Shown: positions 18,538 through 27,294 of the stretch, piece by piece
How positions within the stretch are numbered: position 1 is the stretch's first letter
Layout of the letters: each line of letters opens with the position of its first letter
Assembly: GCA_024743095.1 (NCBI GenBank)
Contig: JANSXF010000030.1
Coordinates: 1 to 46,127 of the forward strand
Direction: 5' to 3'
Length of the DNA stretch: 46,127 bases
Source of the DNA: Flavobacteriaceae bacterium
Lineage (GTDB): Bacteria; Bacteroidota; Bacteroidia; Flavobacteriales; Flavobacteriaceae
Program-made: the position numbers and the translations under genes
The notes under the pieces: model-generated
Databases searched by the model: none
Told to the model about the DNA's origin: nothing
Seen by the model: the letters and a program-made list of their open reading frames with translations, nothing else

Positions 18538-18540
18538 AAG

Positions 18541-21500
18541 TTATGTTAGCTCGAGGGTTTTAAATTCTGGTCTTTGCACTTTTTTTCTGGACCACATAAC
18601 GTATAATGCAGGAATAATGAACAAGGTGAGTGCAAGGGAGAACATGGTTCCCCCAATGATCACCACTCCCATTCCGGTTCTACTTTGTGATGCCGCACCA
18701 AGGGACATTGCTATCGGCAATGCTCCAAGGGCAACGGTCAAACTTGTCATTAAAATAGGTCTTAGCCTGGAGACCGAAGCTTGCATTATTGCATCAAATT
18801 TGGAAATGTTTTCATTGTCCTCCTGTAACTGATTGGCAAATTCCACGATAAGGATTCCGTTCTTGGTCACCAGTCCAATCAACATAATGGTTCCGATCTG
18901 ACTGAAAATATTCCATGTTTCGCCGAACAACCATAGAGAGAACATGGCCCCGGCGACCGCCATCGGTACGGTTAGAATAATAATGAAAGGATCTATAAAA
19001 CTTTCAAACTGAGCTGCCAAGATCAAAAAGATCAATACAAATGCCAAACCAAATGCAAATGCCGTGTTGGAACTACTTTCAACAAAATCCCTGGACTCCC
19101 CGCCAAGGTCAGTGGTAAAGGTATCGTCAAGAACCCTATCTTTTATCCGTTCCATGGCTTCGATTCCATCCCCCATACTCATACCCGGTGCAAGACTTGC
19201 CGCAACAGTGGCGGACATATATCTGTTATTGTGGTACAACTGAGGAGGACTGCTATGTTCTTCGGTATTCACCAAATTATCCAATTGGATCATTTGTCCA
19301 TCGTTGTTCTTGACGAATATCGAGGTAAGATCCATGGGTTCGTTCCTATCCTGTTTATCAAACTGGCCAATGACCTGATATTGTTTTCCGTTCATAAGGA
19401 AGTAACCGAACCGCTGCCCACTTAAGGATAGCTGCAAGGTCTGTGCAACATCCAATACGGATACACCAAGACTCTCGGCCTTTTCCCTATCGATGGTTAC
19501 ATAAAGCTCAGGCTTGTTGAATTTAAGGTTTACGTCAACAAAAGAAAAGGTAGGGTCTTTTTCTGCCTCGGCCATAAATTCAGGTACTTTTTCTTCCAGC
19601 TTTTCAAAGTTTTTTGCCTGTATGATAAATTGGAGCGGCGCACCACCACGTTTGTTCACGGAAATGGTGGGTCTTTGAAAAACACTTGATCTACCGCCAA
19701 CGTAAGATTTTGCCCATTTACTGAACTCATCTGCGATTTCGGCCTGTGAGCGATCACGTTCGCCCGGTTCGGACAATATGATACTGGCCCTTCCACTGTT
19801 CACTGAAGAAGCACCAAAGCCCGGAGAGGTCATGATCAAACCGACCTGTGCTTCGGGTATGGAATCCAGCACCAACCTGGTAATGCCATCCATGTATCTC
19901 TCCATATATTCATAGGAAGATCCTTCTGGCGCGTTGACTACCAAACGGACGTAGCTTCTGTCATCATAAGGAGCCGTTTCTTTTTGTAATAAGTTGTAAA
20001 ACAGTACGATTACGCCGATACAGGCGAACAACAACGGGAAGCTCAACCATTTCCTTGCCATAAACCCCTGTAATGCCCTTTCGTAGGATTCGTTCATCTT
20101 AATGAACAGTTTTTCGGTGGTCTTATAGAACTTTGATTGACCCTGTTTGCCTGGTTTTATCAGGTAGGCGTTCAACATGGGTGTCAATGTCAACGAAACA
20201 AACGCGGAAACCAGAACGGCTGCGCTGAGGACGACCCCAAACTCCCTAAACAGCCTTCCAACAAAACCCTCCAAAAATATTACCGGAAGAAATACGGCGG
20301 CTAGGGTAACAGATATGGATATGACCGCAAAAAATATCTCTTTGGAACCTTTTACGGCAGCCTCGATGGGCGTCATACCTTCCTCTACTTTCTTATATAT
20401 GTTCTCCGTGACCACAATACCGTCGTCTACCACAAGGCCCGTGGCAAGAACAATGGCCAATAAGGTGAGCACGTTGATCGAGAATCCGAACATCCACATA
20501 ATAAAAAATGTGGCAATCAATGAAACCGGGATGTCTATCAATGGTCTTACGGCCATGGACCAGTTCCTGAAGAAAACATAAATCACAAGGATGACCAATA
20601 TTATGGATATCAACAACGTTTCTGCTACTTCGGTGACCGCTCTTCTTACAAATACGGTGTCATCGACAACAATGTCCAAGGATATATCATCCGGTAGATC
20701 TTTTTGCAACTGCTCGTATTCCTCGTAAAAGGCGTCGGCAATTTCTAGGTAATTGGTCCCGGGTTGCGGAATTATAGCGGTAGCGACCATGGGCTGACCC
20801 AAATTCGTCATCTTGGTCTCCATGTTCTCTCCTTCCAACGAAGCTTTTCCGATATCACTCAAATGTACCAGCCTTGCTCCGTCCGACTTGATCACGATGT
20901 TGTTGAAACCATCTTCGGTATTAAGGTTTCCAATGGTCTTCACGGTCAATTCTGTATTGTCACCTGTCAATTTACCTGAAGGTAGTTCTACGTTTTGGGC
21001 CAGAAGGGCTGCTCTTACATCGGCCACGGTTAGTCCGTATGCGGCAAGCTTTACCGGGTCTATCCATAATCGCATGGCGTACCTTCGCTGTCCCCAGATT
21101 TGAATGCTGCTCACTCCCGGAATGGTCTCCAATCGCTGCGCAATGACATTCTCGGCAAAATCGGACAGTTCTAATATGTTCTTGTTATCGCTCTGGATGG
21201 TCATCGAGAGAATCCTTTCGGCATTGGAATCCGCCTTGGATACAACGGGGGGGGCATCCAGATCGTCGGGTAGGCTCCTGACCGCTTGCGAAACTTTGTC
21301 GCGAACGTCGTTGGCCGCTTCCTCTAAATTTTTATCAAGATTGAACTCTATACTAATGGAACTGGAACCTTGTACACTTGAGGAAGTTATATTTCGAATT
21401 CCATCAATGGAGTTGATGGCCTTTTCCAAGGGCTCCGTAATCTGCGATTCTATAATGTCCGCGTTCGCACCGGAATAATTGGTTCTGACCGAAACTATTG

Positions 21501-21627
21501 CCGGGTCGATGGAGGGGTACTCCCTGATTCCTAAAAAGGTATAGCCAATAGCTCCGAAGAGTACAATGGCTATGTTCATAACTATCGCAAGTACAGGCCT
21601 TTTTATGCTTAAGGTTGATAAATTCAT
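18541..21627 (-). CDS. RND-family multidrug/hydrophobe efflux pump
   Basis: The 1028-residue inner-membrane protein has the duplicated RND plan: one N-terminal helix (IKRPVLAIVMNIAIVLFGAIG), a large periplasmic loop, six helices, a second loop and six more helices. Family blocks are SIDPAIVSVRTNYSGANAD and ITEPLEKAINSIDGI near the start and VVDDGIVVTENIYKK in TM4, with the Asp pair used in proton relay. This places it in the hydrophobe/amphiphile (HAE1) group, not in the heavy-metal group. It exports drugs or toxic small molecules by proton antiport as a tripartite complex with the adjoining HlyD-type and TolC-type proteins. Confidence 0.93.
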   Translation of the reverse strand: MNLSTLSIKRPVLAIVMNIAIVLFGAIGYTFLGIREYPSIDPAIVSVRTNYSGANADIIESQITEPLEKAINSIDGIRNITSSSVQGSSSISIEFNLDKNLEEAANDVRDKVSQAVRSLPDDLDAPPVVSKADSNAERILSMTIQSDNKNILELSDFAENVIAQRLETIPGVSSIQIWGQRRYAMRLWIDPVKLAAYGLTVADVRAALLAQNVELPSGKLTGDNTELTVKTIGNLNTEDGFNNIVIKSDGARLVHLSDIGKASLEGENMETKMTNLGQPMVATAIIPQPGTNYLEIADAFYEEYEQLQKDLPDDISLDIVVDDTVFVRRAVTEVAETLLISIILVILVIYVFFRNWSMAVRPLIDIPVSLIATFFIMWMFGFSINVLTLLAIVLATGLVVDDGIVVTENIYKKVEEGMTPIEAAVKGSKEIFFAVISISVTLAAVFLPVIFLEGFVGRLFREFGVVLSAAVLVSAFVSLTLTPMLNAYLIKPGKQGQSKFYKTTEKLFIKMNESYERALQGFMARKWLSFPLLFACIGVIVLFYNLLQKETAPYDDRSYVRLVVNAPEGSSYEYMERYMDGITRLVLDSIPEAQVGLIMTSPGFGASSVNSGRASIILSEPGERDRSQAEIADEFSKWAKSYVGGRSSVFQRPTISVNKRGGAPLQFIIQAKNFEKLEEKVPEFMAEAEKDPTFSFVDVNLKFNKPELYVTIDREKAESLGVSVLDVAQTLQLSLSGQRFGYFLMNGKQYQVIGQFDKQDRNEPMDLTSIFVKNNDGQMIQLDNLVNTEEHSSPPQLYHNNRYMSATVAASLAPGMSMGDGIEAMERIKDRVLDDTFTTDLGGESRDFVESSSNTAFAFGLAFVLIFLILAAQFESFIDPFIIILTVPMAVAGAMFSLWLFGETWNIFSQIGTIMLIGLVTKNGILIVEFANQLQEDNENISKFDAIMQASVSRLRPILMTSLTVALGALPIAMSLGAASQSRTGMGVVIIGGTMFSLALTLFIIPALYVMWSRKKVQRPEFKTLELT

Positions 21628-21644
21628 AGCTCAGCGTTTACGAT

Positions 21645-22694
21645 TTATTCTAGGTTTACTTTGATGGGCATTCCATTTTGAAGCGCCATAACCCCATAGG
21701 TAATGATGGTATCTCCCGGTTGTAGTCCAGAAATTACCCGTACGGACGATCCCGTTCTGGAGCCAATTTCCACGTCTATTTCTTTGGCCTTGCCATTTTC
21801 AACGATATAGATTCTTTTTCCGTTCTGTACAGGGATCAAAGATTCCGTTGGTACAAGAATGGCATCCTCCGCGGTTTCCAGCGGCAGGTTTACATTGGTG
21901 TAGGCCCCGGGATATAACCTGTGGTCCTTGTTGTCGGTAATCGCCCTTACCCTAAGGGTTCTTGTGGCAATGTCCACTTCTGGGTCTATGGCATAGATAG
22001 TTGCCTTATGGTTTTCCTTGGAATCTGACGTGGTAAATGTCATTTCGGTACCGACCTGAATTTGGGATGCGTATTTTTCTGGAACGGAGAAGGTGATTTT
22101 TAAATTATCGGTATTTACCAATTTGGCAACTACGGTCGTAGGTGTCACATAAGTTCCTTTTGAAATGGAGCGTAGTCCTATTGTACCAGAAAACGGAGCC
22201 CTGACATTGGTTTTGGACAATTGTGCGGATATAAGTTCGGACTCTGCGTTGGCAGAAAGATAATCGGCACTGGCAATATCATATTCTTCTTGGCTAATGG
22301 CCTGTTTTTCCAATAAAAGTTTTGCCCTTCTTTCATTTTCGGAGGCCAGTTTTTTCGCGGTAAGCGCCTTGGATAACTGTGCCTGTAGTTCTATGTCGTT
22401 TACCTTGAAGAGAATCTGTCCTTCCGACACCTGGGAACCTTCTTTGAAATTTATGCTTTCCACGATTCCGGAAATCTCACTCCTGATATCTATCTGTTCA
22501 TTGGCTTCCAAAGTACCGGAGATGGAAATGTTGTCCTCGAATTTTGAAGGCTTCAATATGGTCCCGGAAACCGTAGAGATACTTGGTCCGGAATTTCCGG
22601 ACTTTCCGATTTCAGCGTTGGACTTTATTCGATAAGCTATAAGAGCACCCACTCCAACAACTAATAAGGTGTAGACTATGTATTTTACTTTCAT
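21645..22694 (-). CDS. RND periplasmic adaptor (HlyD/MFP family)
   Basis: The 349-residue protein has one N-terminal membrane helix (KYIVYTLLVVGVGALIAYRI) followed by the adaptor layout: a lipoyl half (ISISGTLEANEQIDIRSEIS), a helical hairpin at about 100-150, the second lipoyl half (TNVRAPFSGTIGLRSI) and beta-barrel and membrane-proximal domains ending in VISGLQPGDTIITYGV. It bridges the RND pump and outer membrane channel. It is the first gene of the operon, 17 nt before the pump gene, with a recognisable promoter 50-76 nt upstream. No dedicated repressor gene is adjacent. Confidence 0.92.
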   Translation of the reverse strand: MKVKYIVYTLLVVGVGALIAYRIKSNAEIGKSGNSGPSISTVSGTILKPSKFEDNISISGTLEANEQIDIRSEISGIVESINFKEGSQVSEGQILFKVNDIELQAQLSKALTAKKLASENERRAKLLLEKQAISQEEYDIASADYLSANAESELISAQLSKTNVRAPFSGTIGLRSISKGTYVTPTTVVAKLVNTDNLKITFSVPEKYASQIQVGTEMTFTTSDSKENHKATIYAIDPEVDIATRTLRVRAITDNKDHRLYPGAYTNVNLPLETAEDAILVPTESLIPVQNGKRIYIVENGKAKEIDVEIGSRTGSSVRVISGLQPGDTIITYGVMALQNGMPIKVNLE

Positions 22695-22743
22695 TTTGGT
22701 TTGGTGGCGGTTACGCTGTTTTTATATAAAAACAGACGACTTT

Positions 22744-22770
22744 CAAAGATAAAACTAGTCTAATGTTCAA
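22744..22770 (-). promoter_or_regulatory. promoter of the efflux operon
   Basis: Read on the minus strand, TTG (22770-22768), a 16-nt spacer and TATCTTTG (22751-22744) match the Bacteroidetes sigma-A promoter TTG-N-TAnnTTTG. It lies about 50 nt before the adaptor start codon. The divergent stress-protein promoter has the same -7 box and spacer. Confidence 0.65.
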
Positions 22771-22815
22771 TGAAAGTTATCGCATTATTTTAACATAGTA
22801 ATCCTCTCAACGGCC

Positions 22816-22839
22816 ATATGTCAGGGGTTAACGACATAT
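22816..22839. promoter_or_regulatory. 7-bp inverted repeat between divergent promoters
   Basis: ATATGTC (22816-22822), a 10-nt spacer containing GTTAAC, and GACATAT (22833-22839) form a dyad about 46 bp upstream of the efflux -33 element and 78 bp upstream of the stress-protein -33 element. It might bind a regulator; arms this short may also arise by chance. Confidence 0.3.
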
Positions 22840-22873
22840 AATTCAATACAAAATGGAAAATTTGATTTCTGGT

Positions 22874-22890
22874 TTGTTAAAATTTAACAA
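22874..22890. promoter_or_regulatory. 17-bp palindrome upstream of the stress-protein promoter
   Basis: TTGTTAAA, one central A, then TTTAACAA: the eight-base arms are exact reverse complements. Its right edge is 27 bp before the -33 TTG at 22918, an activator-like position. The regulator is unknown; the half-site spacing is not that of Crp/Fnr. Confidence 0.45.
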
Positions 22891-22917
22891 CATTCATCGA
22901 TTGACCAATGTCATTTT

Positions 22918-22944
22918 TTGTCAGATTTCATCGATTTATCTTTG
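22918..22944 (+). promoter_or_regulatory. promoter of the universal stress protein operon
   Basis: TTG at 22918-22920, a 16-nt spacer and TATCTTTG at 22937-22944 fit the Bacteroidetes consensus exactly. The expected start of transcription leaves only about 10 nt before ATG 22962. It supports that start over the upstream in-frame ATG at 22908, which would lie ahead of the promoter. Confidence 0.65.
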
Positions 22945-22961
22945 ATAAAAGCGAAATACCT

Positions 22962-23807
22962 ATGAAAACTGTATTGATTCCTACCGATTTTTCAAAGAAT
23001 TCCTTAAATGCTTTGCATTATGCCCAAGAGCTTTTTAAATGTGAAAGGGCCTGTTTTTTTGTGATGCACGCTTATGGAGAAGAAGTGTACGGGGCATACA
23101 AAACGGTGGACAAGGAAGATGTTGAAAAACAGAAAGAAGAAAGTAGGGCACAAACCCAGAAAAAACTGGATGGAATGATCAACTCTATAATAGGTGAGCC
23201 GCCCAACCCGCTCCATAATTTTGAGACCGTGGCCAGTTTTGATGCCCTTGTTGATGCCATCAATGATTTTGTCGATGAGATGAACATTGATTTGGTGATT
23301 ATGGGAACCAAGGGCGAGACCAGTGATCACAATACCACCTTTGGTAGTTATACCATTGAGGTTTTTAAATACGTGAAATGCCCTGTGCTGGCCATACCTG
23401 AGGATTTTGAATACAGGCAACCCAAGGCCATTCTTTTTCCTACCGATTATTTGTTGCCCTACAAACGAAGGGAGCTTAAACTTTTGGGTGATCTGGCAGG
23501 CAAGTTCAAAGCCAAAGTGCATTGCTTGTATATCACGGATTTTGATGAACTAAGCCCTCGCCAAGAGGATAACCGATTGTTTTTAGAGGGAACCCTGACC
23601 CGGCCCTATTTGTATTTTGAGACCGCACCTGTTAAAAACAAAGCAGAAGTGATCTTGGAGGAAATAGAAAAAAGGGAAGCAGGAATGCTTGTGATGATGA
23701 ATTCCCGCCACTCTTTTTTCGAGGATATGCTATACCGGTCCACCGTTGATTTGTTGGGCCTCAAAATCAAGATACCATTTATGGTAATGCAGAACATAAA
23801 ACGGTGA
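22962..23807 (+). CDS. universal stress protein, tandem UspA domains
   Basis: From ATG 22962 the protein has 281 residues, made of two Usp domains (about 1-145 and 150-281). The first begins MKTVLIPTDFSKNSLNALHYA and keeps the ATP-binding pattern G-x2-G-x9-G-S in MGTKGETSDHNTTFGS, then CPVLAIPE. The second domain begins AILFPTDYLLPYKRRE and lacks that full pattern, so only one site should bind nucleotide. Such cytoplasmic proteins accumulate in stress, starvation or low oxygen. A second, similar gene starts 4 nt after the stop, so the pair forms an operon. Confidence 0.9.
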   Translation: MKTVLIPTDFSKNSLNALHYAQELFKCERACFFVMHAYGEEVYGAYKTVDKEDVEKQKEESRAQTQKKLDGMINSIIGEPPNPLHNFETVASFDALVDAINDFVDEMNIDLVIMGTKGETSDHNTTFGSYTIEVFKYVKCPVLAIPEDFEYRQPKAILFPTDYLLPYKRRELKLLGDLAGKFKAKVHCLYITDFDELSPRQEDNRLFLEGTLTRPYLYFETAPVKNKAEVILEEIEKREAGMLVMMNSRHSFFEDMLYRSTVDLLGLKIKIPFMVMQNIKR

Positions 23808-23811
23808 AATA

Positions 23812-24672
23812 GTGAAGAAAAAACGAATCATATTGCCCACGGACTTTTCTAAAAATGCATGGAACGCAATCGATTATGCCCTAACATTGTTTAATGGTAC
23901 TCCCTGTGATTTTTTTGTGCTGCACTCCTACCAAGTGGGGGCTTCTGGTCTTTCTACCAAAATGGCCGGGGCCAATGGTACTCGACTATACAATCTGATG
24001 AAAGAACAATCGGAACGTAATCTGCAAAGAGAGCTGGAAAGAATCAAAAGTTTTGATAAGAACCCGGAACATACTTTTACAACAAAATCCATAATGGATA
24101 CTTTGGTCAATGCCATTGGAAAAACGGTCTATCAGGAGGAAATCGATTATATTATTATGGGTACCAAAGGTGCATCCGGACTTAAGGAAGTCTTTATGGG
24201 AAGCAACACCTATAACATCATCAAGGAAATGGACTTTTGCCCGGTCATAGCAGTTCCGGAAGATTACCGACCGGATGGAAAGGTGGATTCCATTTTGCTC
24301 GCTACGGGTTATGAGCATCTTTTTGAGAACTATGAGCTCAAACCACTATTGAATATTGTAAAAGGCTTTAATGCTAAACTATGGATAGCCCATGTGGGCA
24401 GTTTGGTTGACTTTACTTCTGAACAAAAAACTTCCAAAAAAACATTGGAAAAACGCTTAAAATCCATCAATTACGAGTTTGTTGAAGTGGAGAAAGATGT
24501 TTCGGTCAACAATACCATTCAGGTATTGATCCAAGAAGATAGGGATATTGATATGGTGGCCATGATCAATCAAGACCATTCATTCTTTGAAAGGCTAACG
24601 AGGGAATCTGTAATAAAAAAAGTGACGCTTAATACCAAAGTACCTTTTTTGGTGATTCACTTATTTGAATAG
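23812..24672 (+). CDS. universal stress protein, tandem UspA domains (second copy)
   Basis: This 286-residue protein starts with GTG at 23812, four bases after the previous stop, and begins KKKRIILPTDFSKNAWNAI. The first Usp domain keeps the nucleotide-binding motif G-x2-G-x9-G-S in MGTKGASGLKEVFMGS followed by CPVIAVPE; the second domain, from about residue 155, is more diverged. It is clearly a paralogue of the preceding gene, probably by tandem duplication. The two products may form heterodimers. Its stop is one base from the stop of the converging thioredoxin gene. Confidence 0.9.
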   Translation: MKKKRIILPTDFSKNAWNAIDYALTLFNGTPCDFFVLHSYQVGASGLSTKMAGANGTRLYNLMKEQSERNLQRELERIKSFDKNPEHTFTTKSIMDTLVNAIGKTVYQEEIDYIIMGTKGASGLKEVFMGSNTYNIIKEMDFCPVIAVPEDYRPDGKVDSILLATGYEHLFENYELKPLLNIVKGFNAKLWIAHVGSLVDFTSEQKTSKKTLEKRLKSINYEFVEVEKDVSVNNTIQVLIQEDRDIDMVAMINQDHSFFERLTRESVIKKVTLNTKVPFLVIHLFE

Positions 24673-24673
24673 G

Positions 24674-24973
24674 CTATAAAAATGATTTGGCCAGTTCAAC
24701 TATCTCTGTTTTTTGCAGTACACCGGATTTTCTCCAGAGTTGTTCGCCGTTTTTAAAAAATATTATGGTGGGCACACCTTTTACTTGGTAAGTGCTCGCA
24801 AGGCCTTGATTTTTGTCGACATCTATTTTTACGATTTTTAAAGAATCGCCCATCTCATCCTTGACCTGTTTTAAAATAGGGGCCAACATTTTACATGGGC
24901 CGCACCATTCCGCTGAAAAATCGATTAACGTCAATTGGTCGCTGTTGATCAAATTGGCAAAGTTTCCTTTCAT
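24674..24973 (-). CDS. trxA: thioredoxin
   Basis: The 99-residue protein is a single thioredoxin domain. It has the redox motif WCGPC at residues 23-27 (DFSAEWCGPCKMLAPIL), the cis-proline segment VKGVPTIIFFKNG and no signal peptide, so it is cytoplasmic. It reduces protein disulfides. It is monocistronic, convergent with the stress-protein genes and divergent from the DUF1080 gene. A perfect Crp/Fnr-like palindrome lies about 50 nt upstream of its start codon and may control it. Confidence 0.93.
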   Translation of the reverse strand: MKGNFANLINSDQLTLIDFSAEWCGPCKMLAPILKQVKDEMGDSLKIVKIDVDKNQGLASTYQVKGVPTIIFFKNGEQLWRKSGVLQKTEIVELAKSFL

Positions 24974-25023
24974 GGTTGTCTACAATTGGTTTCTGCAATT
25001 TATAAAAAACCACTAATTCTTGA

Positions 25024-25039
25024 AGTGACCTAGGTCACT
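25024..25039. promoter_or_regulatory. perfect 16-bp palindrome, Crp/Fnr-type site candidate
   Basis: AGTGACCTAGGTCACT is a perfect palindrome. Its core GTGA-N6-TCAC has the half-sites and spacing of Crp/Fnr-family operators (TGTGA-N6-TCACA). On the trx side, a -7-like TATAAATTGC (25004-24995) is about 31 bp from the palindrome centre, which would put the site near -40, the usual class II activator position. It is 97 bp before the DUF1080 gene. Confidence 0.6.
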
Positions 25040-25135
25040 CGGAGATCGATGGAGCTCTGAAATAAATGGAATCGCTTCGGGTCGGATACTTTTTCTATCT
25101 TTATTGGCTGCACAACTAAACAAACTACACCTTAT

Positions 25136-25900
25136 ATGTACAAAAAGATCACTGGATATTTTCTTGCACTTTTATTATTGGCATCCTGTAAAAATGAATC
25201 AAAAAAAGAAGGTGCCGATACTTGGCGAACCAAAAAAATAGCCTTGGAAAATGCCGTCCAAAACCAATTGCTGGAAGTGGAAAAAAATCAGGGCTGGGAA
25301 TTGCTTTTTGATGGTGAGTCCTTGGATGGATGGCATTTGTACAACGACCCGGATGCCGATTCTGTTTGGGAAGTAGTGGATGGGGAATTACATAGCAATG
25401 CGAACGATGAATCTCTGGTTCCCGGAGATTTGGTCACCGATCAACCCTATGAAAATTATGAGCTTACTTTGGAATGGAAGATAGCAGGCAACGGTAACAG
25501 CGGTATTTTTATCAACGTTCAGGAGTTGCCGGATGTTCCCACGGCTTGGCAAAGCGGACCGGAGTATCAGATTTTGGGGGCAGACCATATGGATTATGAC
25601 CTACCAGAAAAACGACCTGGCTGTTTATATGTTTTTCAGCCCCAGAAAAGTAAGGTCGAGGTCAGGCAAGGGCAGTGGAACAGGACCAGAATAAAACAAA
25701 TGGACGGTAAGGTGGAATTTTATCTAAATGGCGTTTTAACAGGAGAGGAAGATTTTAACTCGCCAGAATGGAAGAACCAAATTGCCGAAACTCATTTTTC
25801 CAAATACCCCGAGTTTGGCAAGACCACAGCAGGTAAAATCGCTTTGCAATATTGGTATTTTGAAACCTGGTTCCGAAATATTAAGATAAGGGAACTTTAG
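25136..25900 (+). CDS. DUF1080 (3-keto-disaccharide hydrolase-like) lipoprotein
   Basis: The 254-residue protein has a lipoprotein signal ending at Cys18 (YFLALLLLASC). The DUF1080 domain covers about residues 55-253: it begins WELLFDGESLDGWHLY and contains the concanavalin-like core ENYELTLEWKIAGNGNSGIF and GPEYQILGADH, ending in YFETWFRNIKIREL. Members have a jelly-roll fold; some hydrolyse 3-keto-glycosides, others probably bind carbohydrate. A sugar-related role in the periplasm or at the surface is likely, but no substrate can be named. It is monocistronic. Confidence 0.85.
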   Translation: MYKKITGYFLALLLLASCKNESKKEGADTWRTKKIALENAVQNQLLEVEKNQGWELLFDGESLDGWHLYNDPDADSVWEVVDGELHSNANDESLVPGDLVTDQPYENYELTLEWKIAGNGNSGIFINVQELPDVPTAWQSGPEYQILGADHMDYDLPEKRPGCLYVFQPQKSKVEVRQGQWNRTRIKQMDGKVEFYLNGVLTGEEDFNSPEWKNQIAETHFSKYPEFGKTTAGKIALQYWYFETWFRNIKIREL

Positions 25901-25951
25901 AAAAGCGGTATTTTTTAAAGGTTTCATCATGTCAGGGACATTATTTTAAAA

Positions 25952-26065
25952 TCAATGTAGCCGTTGAAGAAGTCTCTCCAAAATTTCATCTTTTCCGTCC
26001 AATATAATGGCCACTATGGCAAGCACAAAAATGATTGTGGTTGGTATTGGGTTGGGCAAACTCAT
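25952..26065 (-). CDS. possible 37-residue single-pass membrane peptide
   Basis: ATG 26065 opens a 37-codon frame that begins MSLPNPIPTT, continues with a hydrophobic stretch IIFVLAIVAIIL and ends in an amphipathic, charged tail (DGKDEILERLLQRLH). The start is 39 nt behind the stop of the DUF6340-like gene on the same strand, so it could be the second gene of that transcript. A hydrophobic segment followed by a charged helix looks like a small membrane protein. I do not recognise it, and such a short frame may be chance. Confidence 0.35.
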   Translation of the reverse strand: MSLPNPIPTTIIFVLAIVAIILDGKDEILERLLQRLH

Positions 26066-26104
26066 TAGGTCGCCAAGTTGGCTAAATTTAAAGCTTACAA
26101 TTTT

Positions 26105-27106
26105 TTAATACTCCAAGCTTTTACGACGGAGTAACACTTTGGCATAGTCTCGGGCCATTTTATCCCCAAACTCTTGGTAGCCACGTTGTGCCCACTCCAG
26201 TGCTATGTCCGTTTCCCCTTTGACCTCGTAGGCAACTGCTAGGTTATGGGCGGCCCTTGCGGCGGATTTGCCCCTGTTGTTGGCTACATCGGTCCATATT
26301 TTGATGGCATTGTCCCAGTTGGCCACTTCACTACTTCTCCAGCCTGCGGCGAATAGATTTTTATCCTTGCCCTTTCCTTTTTTGTACATATCCCGCCTTA
26401 CGCGATAATAGCTGGTAAAGAATCGGTTGGTATAATCCATGCCTGCAGCATAGGCGGTTTCGGGCAGTGCGGATAAGGGTGCAGCACCACTTAATAGGTC
26501 AAAGTCCATAAAATAGATCTGTTGGTATTGATCTATGATTGTTTTGGAATACGGGTCGTAGAGCCTCCAATAGCTTCTGACATTCACACGTGCTCGACGG
26601 GGAAACCGGGAATTGGTACGTCCTGTTTCCAAAACAGAGGTGACTTGATTCACTGCATTGGCGATTACAAAATCAGAATTGGAGTCAAAGTTTTCCAGAA
26701 CGAGAAGAACGTCAGCATTAGCAGATTCACAGATTTGGTTTACTTCATCCCAACTCAATATCTCTGGAGTTTTTCTGGTCCCGGTGCCATATGTTCTAAC
26801 GTTAGGGGGTATTACTGCTTTTAGGTGATTGCTGTTTCGTAGGCCGTCAAAAATTCCTTTGACGGCTTCATCTGAGGCCAGTTTGTCCGATCCTGCTATT
26901 TCTCCAGTGGCAATGGATTCCAAAGTTCTGTTTTTCTTGTCTTCATCTTTGGTCAGTGAACGGTTTACAACGGCCACCCTTTCGATTTCTTGTGGTAAAA
27001 CAAGTTCTGGTTCTTGGGGGTAGTTCAAATTCACAAACCCAGAACTGGCACAGGAAGCCATACTTAAAACAACAAGGGAAAGCATAATAAAGTTGAAGTT
27101 TTTCAT
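26105..27106 (-). CDS. DUF6340-like lipoprotein with C-terminal TPR-like repeats
   Basis: The 333-residue protein has a lipoprotein signal ending at Cys19 (FIMLSLVVLSMASC). The N-terminal part (about 35-110) holds the segment LPQEIERVAVVNRSLT, and the middle has ANADVLLVLENFDSNSDF, resembling the DUF6340 family of Bacteroidetes lipoproteins. From about residue 255 two tetratricopeptide-like helical hairpins can be read (AGWRSSEVANWDNAIKIW and AAHNLAVAYEVKGETDIALE). It is probably periplasmic or outer-membrane facing and binds partner proteins. Function is unknown. Confidence 0.7.
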   Translation of the reverse strand: MKNFNFIMLSLVVLSMASCASSGFVNLNYPQEPELVLPQEIERVAVVNRSLTKDEDKKNRTLESIATGEIAGSDKLASDEAVKGIFDGLRNSNHLKAVIPPNVRTYGTGTRKTPEILSWDEVNQICESANADVLLVLENFDSNSDFVIANAVNQVTSVLETGRTNSRFPRRARVNVRSYWRLYDPYSKTIIDQYQQIYFMDFDLLSGAAPLSALPETAYAAGMDYTNRFFTSYYRVRRDMYKKGKGKDKNLFAAGWRSSEVANWDNAIKIWTDVANNRGKSAARAAHNLAVAYEVKGETDIALEWAQRGYQEFGDKMARDYAKVLLRRKSLEY

Positions 27107-27294
27107 GATTGTAAGATTTTGGTAATGTTTGGATTACAACAAGCGTGCCATAGCTTTCTTCCTTGGGGATCGTAGGCCTTAAAACGGAAAAATGAATACT
27201 TTATTTTTATTGGGTTTGAATGTTTTTCCATGTTCCCAAACAACCATTTGCATTCTTGTCCATCCTAATAGCAAACCATAAAATTTAATTGAAA

